DNA of 31,710 bases from the NCBI GenBank assembly GCA_019217005.1, contig JAHBNG010000153.1, positions 1 through 31,710 of the forward strand, written 5' to 3'. This document shows, piece after piece, positions 1-6,843 of the stretch. Below the pieces are notes generated by a model. That model had not been told where the DNA came from, ran no database searches, and saw only the letters and a list, made by a program, of their open reading frames with translations. Every line of letters begins with the position of its first letter. Position 1 is the first letter of the stretch. This DNA is from Chloroflexi bacterium TSY. Its GTDB lineage: Bacteria; Chloroflexota; Anaerolineae; Caldilineales; Caldilineaceae. Both the position numbers and the translations under genes were made by a program.

Positions 1-16
1 AAAAAAAAGCAGAAAA

Positions 17-1217
17 CTAAGCTTGTGGTCGACGACGGATAGTTCGTTGACGAATGTGGAAAGATTCGTCATAGGTGGTTCGGTCTTGCCACATTTTCCA
101 AAGAATGGCCAGCCAGCGGTTGGCTAAACCCGATGAGAGCGACTGACCGAGTGGCCCTTTGACGAGCTTGTGTAAAGTAAGCCGAAGCCAGCGAGATTGC
201 TGGCGCGAAGAACGAGCCAGTTGCTGAGAAAAGTAACGAAACTCTTTATCACAAGAGCGGCGAAAGTGGACCAAGTGGACTTTGCCACTTTGGTTGGTAA
301 CAGCCGTGCCAGCTAAAGTCTGGACCATGCTGGAATGGGAAGCGGCGGCGATCTTCGCCAAATTTGACCAGCAAAGAGGGCCAAGAGCTCTCCTGCGCCC
401 GGCAGGAAGCAAAATGGGGTGATCCTCGTGTTGCAGAAAAGAGAGTTCAACTGTTGGAGTGTTGCTTGCTTGGAGTTGAGGGTATGGAGCAAGAGTCGGG
501 CAAGTTGCTGGGCTTGAACTTGACAAGCTTGGGCAACACCCGGAGCTGAACGGGATGTTGTGGTCAAGGCATCAAAACAGGTGAGCCATTTGGAGGGCTG
601 ATTATGTTTATGTTGCTTGAGAAAGACCTGAAATTCATCATAGGTTGCTTTTCTGCTGCTTGCGGCGACGGATAAGCCAGAATCAGATGAGCTGCAATGG
701 GCGATGGCCAACTAAAGACATTGAGCAAAGCGGGATGGTATCTGAGCAAACAACTACGCAAGCGATTGGAGACAGCAACCGTTTCTTTGCGCCAAAACTC
801 GGTCATGCTCACCACGATGCGCATTTGCTGGAGTAATTCACTCCCTGGATGCCAAGGATAGAATCGGTGAACATCTGTTCTGACCAGTTCAGCTATCGTA
901 TATGCATCACTTTCATCAGTGCGAGCACCGCTCTGATTGTACCTCGCCCGACTTGCTTTGACCACGTTCGGTGGGAGGACATATAGATTTGTATACCCAG
1001 CATCCCATAAGTAGTCAATTATCAGATTATGTGCTGTCTCTAATCCGATTCGACATTTTTCATGGCCGATATCCATCGTTTCTCGCCACTTTTCTAGTTG
1101 CTTAAAGCCATCCACACTATGTTCTATTGTCATGTAGTTAATTCGACGACCGTTTTCATCCGTTATCATTACATCATGTTTTGTTTCACTCCAGTCTATT
1201 CCTATGAATATCTGCAT
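17..1217 (-). pseudogene. IS110-family transposase (DEDD recombinase), frameshifted
   Basis: Read on the minus strand, this 400-codon stretch matches the IS110 transposase layout from end to end. The N-terminal RuvC-like DEDD domain starts MQIFIGIDWSETKHDV and continues through GLETAHN and ARTDESDAYTIAEL. The C-terminal IS116/IS110/IS902 domain shows LPGAGELLA, then LAGTAVTNQSGK, HFRRSCDKEFR and LANRWLAILWKMW. The ATG at 1217 is chosen over an upstream one at 1232 because a clean AGGAGG sits at 1224-1229. The frame changes near 648, near 373-382 and near 337-339, so no intact protein is made as written. Each break lies at a short run of identical bases and is repaired by adding one or two bases, so either slippage decay or sequencing error is possible. 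IS110 enzymes integrate circular intermediates using a bridge RNA encoded by the element. The element ends were not located. Confidence 0.88.
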
Positions 1218-1239
1218 TTTTGACCTCCTCATTCACTTG

Positions 1240-1415
1240 AGGATTGCCTTTGGTCATTTTTTTCGGACGCTCTTTTCCGTTTTCCTATTATGGCATTCGA
1301 GATGCTACACGCTTGCGACGGTTCTAGGCGTCGGCTTGGTGGACGGTCCGGGAAGGGCGGTCGCACCGCGGGAAGAGGGCGGTCCTTTTTACCAAGCCGG
1401 AGTTCGATTCCGAGT
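1240..1415 (-). ncRNA. candidate IS110 bridge RNA region
   Basis: The non-coding DNA just upstream of the transposase start, on the same strand, is rich in stems. A perfect 9-bp stem CGGCTTGGT/ACCAAGCCG (1332-1340 with 1391-1399) encloses a 50-nt GC-rich loop. That loop holds two near-identical 14-15 nt copies, at 1349-1362 and 1369-1384. Smaller hairpins lie on both sides: CGGA/TCCG around a 7-nt loop just 5' of the big stem (about 1398-1412), CGACG/CGTCG at 1316-1320 and 1329-1333, and GCAT/ATGC at 1293-1305. In IS110-group elements a structured bridge RNA with a 5' stem-loop and two guide loops is known to be encoded at this place. The exact ends and the guide pairing could not be established, so the limits given are approximate. 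Confidence 0.4.
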
Positions 1416-1568
1416 GACAGCTTCTCTCTTTCTGTCTCTCTCATTCTAACTCCTTTCCTATATTATCTAATAGGTAGAGGTCAGGCATGAGGTCGTCAAC
1501 GAGACTGTTTTGACCTCTTCCGGGAAGTTACGCCCCCTCTATTCCGGAAGAACCAACGCAGGTTGGGG

Positions 1569-1648
1569 TGATTCAGCGGATTTCACGGATCTTATCGGAC
1601 AAAATCAGTCAAAATCTGCTCAATCCGTGTCATCCGTGTTCTATTTCA
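1569..1648. repeat. imperfect inverted repeat of CGGAT/ATCCG type
   Basis: This non-coding stretch upstream of the aldolase gene has the left arm GCGGATTTCACGGATC and the right arm AATCCGTGTCATCCGTG, with partly complementary CGGAT/ATCCG units. It resembles small intergenic palindromic repeats seen widely in environmental genomes. No protein signal is seen between the IS110 remnant and 1711 apart from the features listed. Confidence 0.4.
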
Positions 1649-1710
1649 GCCTTATCGAAGAAAAGTGCAAACATCGTGTCCAACTATAAAAATCGAGGGA
1701 GTCGTGACAA

Positions 1711-2586
1711 ATGAAGCGAATCAATAAGGTGATTGAACTGCTTGAACAGAAACAGCCTGTCTACTGGGATGGCGGACAAGCTCTGAGCTACGAAGGGGGC
1801 GTGAAGGCGGCTCGGACCTTTGCCGATTGGTTGGTGATTGGCATCGAACACCAGCCCTACGACATTGTGGGACTGAATGCCTATATGCGTGGTCTGGTGG
1901 ATGGAGGCCCGACGGCTTCGGGACATCGCACACCAACGGTGCTCGTGACGTTGCCGTTTGATGGCGTGGATGAATTTGTCGTGCGCAACAACGCCTGGAT
2001 GATCAAGCAGGTTCTGGCAACGGGCATTCATGGTATCTTGCTCTGTCATGCCGAGACACCGGGCGCTGTAAAGAAGTTTGTTGAATGGGTGCGCTTCCCG
2101 TTCCAGACGGCGGGCGTTGGCCAAGGGCTGGACCAGGGTCGCCGTGGCTCTGGTGGTCAGGACAACGCAGCCAAAATCTGGGGAATATCGACCCAAGAGT
2201 ACTTACGCAAAGCCGACGTCTGGCCGTTGAACCCGGCGGGTGAACTCCTGCTTGGCATCAAGATTGAAAACAAACGGGCGCTGGTCAATGCCGAAGCGAG
2301 CGCCAAGGTGCCCGGGATCGCGTTTGCCGAGTGGGGGCCATCCGACATGCGCATGACGTTTGGTTATGATGACGTGCGTACGCGGGAAAATACGGAAGAA
2401 GGCGAACTAAAAGCTGCGTGCGATCGGATCTTTGCTGCCTGCCAGGCGGCCAATATTGGCTTTCTGGATGCGGTCTATCCGGACACTGTGGTTGACAAGA
2501 TCAAAGAGGGCGTGACTTTCCCCGCCGGTAATGAAGAATCGGCAAAGGTTGGTCGAAAATATACTGGACGGGAATCCAGCCCATAG
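1711..2586 (+). CDS. HpcH/HpaI-family aldolase (2-keto-3-deoxy acid aldolase type)
   Basis: The 291-residue protein has the TIM-barrel plan of class II HpcH/HpaI aldolases, which reversibly cleave 2-keto-4-hydroxy acids into pyruvate and an aldehyde in the cytoplasm using a divalent metal. Visible landmarks are an E-H-Q-P segment at 47-50, where the family has its catalytic histidine; the HAETPGAVKKFVEWVRFP stretch at 113-130, matching the family's central helix; IKIENKRALVN at 183-193 with the likely metal ligand E186; and FAEWGPSDM at 205-213 with the second ligand D212. The ATG has a GAGGGAG ribosome site at 1695-1701. Its 3' end nearly touches that of the convergent deacetylase gene. The true substrate is unknown; a sugar-acid product from the nearby catabolic genes is a guess. 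Confidence 0.85.
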   Translation: MKRINKVIELLEQKQPVYWDGGQALSYEGGVKAARTFADWLVIGIEHQPYDIVGLNAYMRGLVDGGPTASGHRTPTVLVTLPFDGVDEFVVRNNAWMIKQVLATGIHGILLCHAETPGAVKKFVEWVRFPFQTAGVGQGLDQGRRGSGGQDNAAKIWGISTQEYLRKADVWPLNPAGELLLGIKIENKRALVNAEASAKVPGIAFAEWGPSDMRMTFGYDDVRTRENTEEGELKAACDRIFAACQAANIGFLDAVYPDTVVDKIKEGVTFPAGNEESAKVGRKYTGRESSP

Positions 2587-2588
2587 CG

Positions 2589-3446
2589 TCAACCAGTGGC
2601 AATCTTAACCGAACGTTGCTCAATCAGCTCGTGATCGGAGGCGCGCGCCGCCTTGAGTGCATAGCCCGTGACGGGCAGATGGTAGTGAGTTTCGGCGTTC
2701 ATGCTGATAAACCCTTCAGCATAAGCCACGCCGCCAGCATTGCCAAAGGCGCCGTCGCTGGTCTCGATCCGTTTGCGCGCGTAGGCTCCACCATAGCCCT
2801 GGCTCACCATGCAGTCAAGTGCAGCCAGCTTTTGCTCGATCACGTCGCCAATGTCGATAAAGAGATCATTGTAGTAACCGCCTGCCGCATTCCAGACAGT
2901 GCGTGGCAACGGAGCAGCGCCCGTGCCAAAGAAGAAGACCTGGGCCACTTTGTGGGGTGGGTTACGGTCACCCGGATCGACGCTGCCAGCCAACTGGATG
3001 GCGGCGAGCACAATCTGGCCCGCCACAGCATGGGGGTTAACCATGCCATCACCTTCCTTAGGAAAGTGAGTCAAGATGATATCGGGGCGCTTCTCCCGTA
3101 GCAAACGCGCCAGCCGTCGTACCGTTTCTTCGGTGACAAGGAGGACGGCGTCATCCGCCCCAAAGAAAGTGACATCTTCCACGCCCAACAGGGCACAAGC
3201 TTGTCGCGTCTCCTCGGCCTTAACGTCTGAGCGTTCGGCCATGAACGTCCGAAGTTCACTGGCTTCTGGCACTTCCGGCTGATGAAACATCGCATCGCTG
3301 ATAACCGCGTCATGAACCCGTGCCCCGTGGGTCAAGACCACACAGCCGACAGAGTCACCACGCTGAACATGATGGGCCATGGTGCCTCCCGACTGGTCAA
3401 AAATGTCGGCGGGGTGCGCGCCGATGGATAGAATGCGTAAACTCAT
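2589..3446 (-). CDS. PIG-L (LmbE-like) deacetylase
   Basis: The 285-residue protein starts with the zinc-binding signature of PIG-L/LmbE deacetylases: AHPADIFDQSGGT at 10-22 supplies H11 and D14. The usual AHPDD has alanine in place of the first aspartate, which in the family acts as general base, so activity should not be assumed. The later metal region HFPKEGDGMVNPHAVAG (127-143) provides H127 and H139. Family members remove acetyl groups from N-acetylglucosamine-type substrates or conjugates. The start is fixed by AAAGGAAT lying inside the last codons of the upstream gene; the two genes are separated by two bases, so translational coupling is likely. A role in deacetylating an amino sugar would suit the neighbouring glycan genes, but that is inference. 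Confidence 0.85.
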   Translation of the reverse strand: MSLRILSIGAHPADIFDQSGGTMAHHVQRGDSVGCVVLTHGARVHDAVISDAMFHQPEVPEASELRTFMAERSDVKAEETRQACALLGVEDVTFFGADDAVLLVTEETVRRLARLLREKRPDIILTHFPKEGDGMVNPHAVAGQIVLAAIQLAGSVDPGDRNPPHKVAQVFFFGTGAAPLPRTVWNAAGGYYNDLFIDIGDVIEQKLAALDCMVSQGYGGAYARKRIETSDGAFGNAGGVAYAEGFISMNAETHYHLPVTGYALKAARASDHELIEQRSVKIATG

Positions 3447-3448
3447 CG

Positions 3449-4030
3449 TTATATTCCTTTGATAGCAAACTCGGCCATACAGAGTTGTCCGCTGACCTCA
3501 CTAGAAAAGCCCACAAAGGAGAAGCCATAACTGTGGGCGTTGCCTAACAAGTGGGTCAACGGTGTGGGGCTGGCTGGGGTGTCCGACCAACTACAATGCC
3601 AGCGAGCCTCATCATCGTCCAATACGAACTGTTCTGGTGTAGATGCCCAGCTCCCTTCGTTGATGGTCAACGGCTGGGCCGTATAGTGCCAGCGAGTGCC
3701 GATGGCGTGAACCCAGAAATAGCAGCGGGCACCGTCCAGTCTCAGATCATTCCCGCGCAGATAGACGGAGACTTCGGCCCCACGTAGATCAATGGCGTCG
3801 GCACTGACCCAACTACGATAGAAGAGCAGCGGCAGAATCGAGAGCGGTTTCTCCGGCGTGTCGGCGCTCCAGCGCGTATGATCCACCCAGATATAGCCGC
3901 CATTGTTGACGCCGCCCTCCCTGGCCCAAGTGGCGAGGATGAAAATATTATGGCCGCCGGCGACTATGCTGGCGTGATAATCATACGAACACCAACCCTC
4001 AGGGCCTTTGGTGAAGTGGTTCTCGATCAT
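3449..4030 (-). CDS. conserved-looking unknown protein, beta-sandwich-like
   Basis: This 193-residue protein is rich in aromatic residues and short beta-type segments (GGYIWVDHTRW, YFWVHAIGTRWHY, YGFSFVGFSSEVSGQLCMAEFAI). The pattern recalls jelly-roll or concanavalin-like carbohydrate-binding folds. There is no signal peptide or membrane segment, so it is probably cytoplasmic. It is the first gene of a two-gene unit with the PIG-L deacetylase, sharing its 3' end with that gene's ribosome site. I cannot name a family with confidence. The context suggests a protein that recognises the same sugar conjugate the deacetylase acts on. Confidence 0.7.
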   Translation of the reverse strand: MIENHFTKGPEGWCSYDYHASIVAGGHNIFILATWAREGGVNNGGYIWVDHTRWSADTPEKPLSILPLLFYRSWVSADAIDLRGAEVSVYLRGNDLRLDGARCYFWVHAIGTRWHYTAQPLTINEGSWASTPEQFVLDDDEARWHCSWSDTPASPTPLTHLLGNAHSYGFSFVGFSSEVSGQLCMAEFAIKGI

Positions 4031-4138
4031 AAATGATGCCTCCGATGATTATGTCCCATACCGACCTCCCGATCACTGCTCTACCGATTACTATAGATGT
4101 TCAGAGAATGTTTTTCCACGCAAAACAGAAGCTTGTCA

Positions 4139-4188
4139 GCATTTCAGCCGGTCAGCCAGAGAGCTGAGTAGCTGACTGGCTGAAATGC
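4139..4188. other. long stem-loop upstream of the 193-residue protein gene
   Basis: Arms at 4139-4156 and 4171-4188 pair over 18 positions, with one G-T contact in the middle and a 14-nt loop. There is no T-run on either side, so a simple intrinsic terminator is unlikely. It lies about 110 bases upstream of the minus-strand gene start at 4030, between that gene and the inserted element, and could be a leader structure or a REP-type palindrome. Confidence 0.6.
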
Positions 4189-4242
4189 CCTCAACGACAG
4201 GAAAATCTTTTTCTGAAAGGCTATATTATTTAGTTAAGTTAC

Positions 4243-4250
4243 AACTAACC
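4243..4250. repeat. target-site duplication, left copy
   Basis: AACTAACC directly abuts the left end of the inserted element and is repeated exactly at 4569-4576. A shared C makes the duplication 8 or 9 bp. Confidence 0.8.
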
Positions 4251-4568
4251 GGGGTGGTTCAGAATTAGGTTTACACTTTTGATACATAGACAAAAATCTA
4301 TATGAGGTCATTTTCTGCCTGAGCATGGCTCAAAGTAGAAAATATAAACATCGGGGTGGTTCATTTTAGCTGGATAGATAGGTTTACACTTTTAGAAACA
4401 GAAAGAACGTTTATATTCTCTGATTTCGCCGGTTCTCAGAGAGAAAACGGTCTCATATAGATTTTTGTCTATATATCAAAAGTGTAAACCTAATTTTGAA
4501 CCACCCCTAAACATCTTTTCTCTTTGCAAAAATGTAAACCTAATTGTCCGCCTAAAATGAACCACCCC
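4251..4568. mobile_element. MITE-like non-autonomous element with multiple terminal repeats
   Basis: The 318-bp element begins GGGGTGGTTC and ends with its exact complement. It contains four copies of that 10-mer: two rightward (4251, 4353) and two leftward (ending 4507 and 4568). Each is followed 5-21 bases later by a TAGGTTTACA-type motif. The copies at 4251 and 4507 form a longer inverted repeat of roughly 75 bp with few mismatches. Perfect 8-bp direct repeats flank it. It has no coding frame of note. Repeated end motifs and an 8-bp duplication recall IS21-type ends, so it could be a deletion derivative mobilised by a full-length element elsewhere; the parent family is inference. It sits about 30 bases past the stop codon of the DppC-like gene and disrupts no gene. 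Confidence 0.8.
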
Positions 4569-4576
4569 AACTAACC
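4569..4576. repeat. target-site duplication, right copy
   Basis: AACTAACC, the exact right-hand partner of the copy at 4243-4250, directly follows the element's right terminal repeat. Confidence 0.8.
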
Positions 4577-4607
4577 AGCGGTCTATTTGCGCCGCCGTCT
4601 ACTAGAC

Positions 4608-5525
4608 TTACTGAATCTGCTTTGGATCAAGCGCATCACGCAGACCGTCGCCGATGAAGTTGATGGCCAGCACCGTGACGGCAATGGCCAAGCCAGGTGG
4701 CACCCAGAGCCAAGGCATCAATTGAAGCTTGGTCAGGTTTTGTGCATCGGAGAGCATGTTGCCCCAACTGGCGGTGGGGGGCTGCACGCCAAGACCCAGG
4801 AAGCTCAATCCCGCTTCGGCCATGATTGCTGCACCGACCCCAAAGGTGGCATTGACAACCAATGGACTCACAATCCCGGGCAGGATGTGGCGCACGATGA
4901 TCCGAGCATTGCTTACGCCGGTTGACCGAGCTGCCAAGACATAGTCCATGGCGCGCAACTGCAAAATCTGGGCGCGATAAAGCCGGGTAGGGCCGGGCCA
5001 ACTGAGCAGACCAATGGCAATCATAACGTTGAAAATGCTGGGGCCGAGCAGCGCAATGAAGACCAGGATAATGATGAGCGTGGGGAAGGACATGGCAATA
5101 TCCACCAAGCGTTGGATGATCATGTCCACAATGCCGCCAAAATAACCGGAAAGCGCACCAAGAACCAGGGCAATTGCCTGGTAGATGCCCACGGCGACAA
5201 TCCCCACTGAAACTGAAATACGAGCAGCGTAAATCATGCGGCTCAATATATCGCGCCCCAAATCGTCTGTGCCCAAGAAGAATTCAACATTTGGGGCTGC
5301 GCGCACGGCATCGAAATGAGCCTGCGTTGGATCATACGGTGCAATGATTGGCGCAGAGATAGCCAATAGAACCAGCAGGGTGATAACGGCTAAGCTAAAG
5401 AGCGCCATACGATGACGCAGAAAGCCATAGAGCGCGCGGCGATAAGGCGAGTGTCGCTGATCTGTCTTCGTCGCGGATCCCGTCTGTGCAAACAGACGCT
5501 CGCCCGGCGTAGCCTCTTGAGCCAT
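4608..5525 (-). CDS. DppC-type ABC transporter permease
   Basis: This is an inner-membrane permease of the peptide/nickel/oligosaccharide ABC class. The N-terminal region contains YGFLRHRMALFSLAVITLLVLLAISAP, the usual first membrane helix of the family, then FFLGTDDLGRDILSRMIYAARISVSVG, the hallmark DppC loop. The ATPase-contact (EAA) loop reads LAARSTGVSNARIIVRHILPG. The ATG at 5525 (305 residues) is preferred over one at 5543 because AAGGAAC lies seven bases before it. It is the last gene of the DppA-DppB-DppC string and partners the DppB-like protein just upstream. No DppD/DppF ATPase gene is present in the window, so the energy subunit must come from elsewhere. Confidence 0.92.
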   Translation of the reverse strand: MAQEATPGERLFAQTGSATKTDQRHSPYRRALYGFLRHRMALFSLAVITLLVLLAISAPIIAPYDPTQAHFDAVRAAPNVEFFLGTDDLGRDILSRMIYAARISVSVGIVAVGIYQAIALVLGALSGYFGGIVDMIIQRLVDIAMSFPTLIIILVFIALLGPSIFNVMIAIGLLSWPGPTRLYRAQILQLRAMDYVLAARSTGVSNARIIVRHILPGIVSPLVVNATFGVGAAIMAEAGLSFLGLGVQPPTASWGNMLSDAQNLTKLQLMPWLWVPPGLAIAVTVLAINFIGDGLRDALDPKQIQ

Positions 5526-5597
5526 ATCAGTTCCTTCATGCATGAATCAGAACGGTTGAATGGTTGGATAGTTTGTTGGTTTGGTGCTGATTATCAT

Positions 5598-6572
5598 TCA
5601 ATCGTAGTGAATCCTTGGATCGACCCAGGCATAGACAATGTCTGCGATCAGGTTGCTCAGCAAGACCATGATCGCGCCCACGACAACCACACCCATCAAC
5701 AGGGGGTAATCGCGCTCAATGGTGGCAGCAACCCCCAGCTTGCCCATGCCGGGCCAAGCGAAGATGGTCTCTACGATCACGGCCCCACCAAGCAGATTGC
5801 CCAAGCTCAACCCCACAATGGTGACAATAGGAAGCGCAGCGTTGCGAAATACATGACGCCAGATTACGATGCGCTCACGCAACCCTTTGGCATGAGCCGT
5901 CGTCACGTAATCCGAGTTGAGTATGTCGAGCACGCTGGCCCGCGTGTAACGGGCATAGGTGGCTGAGCCATAGAGTCCCAGAATTGTAGCGGGCATGATG
6001 AGATGCCGAAGCTGGTCCCATAATGAGGCCAACGCCGAAGCCGGCTCGCGGGCAGAGACCATGCCAAAGGCTGGCAACCAGTTGAGCTGCACAGAAAAGA
6101 GATAGATCGCGGCCAATGCCACAAAAAAAGGCGGCGTTGACCATTGGGCCAATGTGAAGACGCTGAGTGTATAGTCGAGCCAACTGTACTGCTTGAGCGC
6201 CATAACGATGCCAGAGGTAACGCCGATGCCCAGCGCGATGAGTAGGGCTGCGCTCGATAACTTCAGTGTATTCACTACCCGATCTTTGAGCAGATCGAGC
6301 ACGGGCGCTTTCTTTTTAAATGAGCGTCCCAAATTTCCCTGAGCCAGTTGGCCCAACCATTTGGCATAACGCACGAGCAACGGCTGATCCAACCCCATCG
6401 ATCGACGAATGGCTTCAATCTCTTCAGGCGTCGATTCTGCAATTTGCTCAAATGGGATCATTGAATTGATCGGATCACCCGGTGCCAGGTTAATGGCCAA
6501 GTAGACCGAAAATGTAATGCCAAAGAAGACGGGCACGGCAAGCAAGAGACGCCGCCAAATGTATGGGGCCAT
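5598..6572 (-). CDS. DppB-type ABC transporter permease
   Basis: The 324-residue membrane protein has the classic DppB start, with the helix LLLAVPVFFGITFSVYLAINLAPGDP. A periplasmic stretch with EIEAIRRSMGLDQPLLVRYAKWLG follows, as in family members. The EAA loop is VTTAHAKGLRERIVIWRHVFRNAALP, and the C-terminus ends ADIVYAWVDPRIHYD, a standard DppB ending. It should pair with the DppC-like protein downstream to form the channel fed by the family 5 binding protein encoded upstream. The ribosome site is weak (AGAAAG). The 271-base gap to the binding protein gene contains a strong stem-loop that could lower permease expression relative to the binding protein. Confidence 0.93.
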   Translation of the reverse strand: MAPYIWRRLLLAVPVFFGITFSVYLAINLAPGDPINSMIPFEQIAESTPEEIEAIRRSMGLDQPLLVRYAKWLGQLAQGNLGRSFKKKAPVLDLLKDRVVNTLKLSSAALLIALGIGVTSGIVMALKQYSWLDYTLSVFTLAQWSTPPFFVALAAIYLFSVQLNWLPAFGMVSAREPASALASLWDQLRHLIMPATILGLYGSATYARYTRASVLDILNSDYVTTAHAKGLRERIVIWRHVFRNAALPIVTIVGLSLGNLLGGAVIVETIFAWPGMGKLGVAATIERDYPLLMGVVVVGAIMVLLSNLIADIVYAWVDPRIHYD

Positions 6573-6621
6573 GACTTTCTATTACGAGCGACTGTTCTGT
6601 CAGGTACGTTCTGTTAGAGTT

Positions 6622-6654
6622 ACAAACCTGGTTGCTGTAAAAAACCAGGTTTGT
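6622..6654. other. perfect 12-bp stem-loop between binding-protein and permease genes
   Basis: ACAAACCTGGTT (6622-6633) and AACCAGGTTTGT (6643-6654) pair perfectly around a 9-nt loop. On the minus-strand transcript no U-run follows, so an mRNA-stabilising or partial attenuation role for the upstream binding-protein message is likelier than full termination. The rest of 6573-6843 shows no coding signal. Confidence 0.65.
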
Positions 6655-6843
6655 TTGACGTTATCACGATCTTCTTGACAAGAGACTAGTTGTTTGCGCC
6701 TGCAATTGTGCAGGCGGTCGGCGCCTAGCGCACAGACGCAAACGGTCCTTCGGCAGCCCTTGCCAACGAATCAAGTTCAACATCGACACAAAATTGTCAG
6801 TTCACGTAGTGGGTGCGTAGCACCATCTTTGTGCGCTAAGCGC

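Noticed and set aside
1390..1413. T-arm-like GTTCGATTCC suggesting a tRNA gene
   Set aside because: No acceptor, D or anticodon arms can be built around it; it is better explained as a small hairpin in the IS110 upstream region.
1204..1490. Small frames on both strands upstream of the IS110 gene
   Set aside because: They are low-complexity products of a GC-rich structured region, without ribosome sites.
2616..3101. 161-codon plus-strand frame
   Set aside because: It is a complement shadow of the PIG-L gene, whose zinc motifs fix the true strand.
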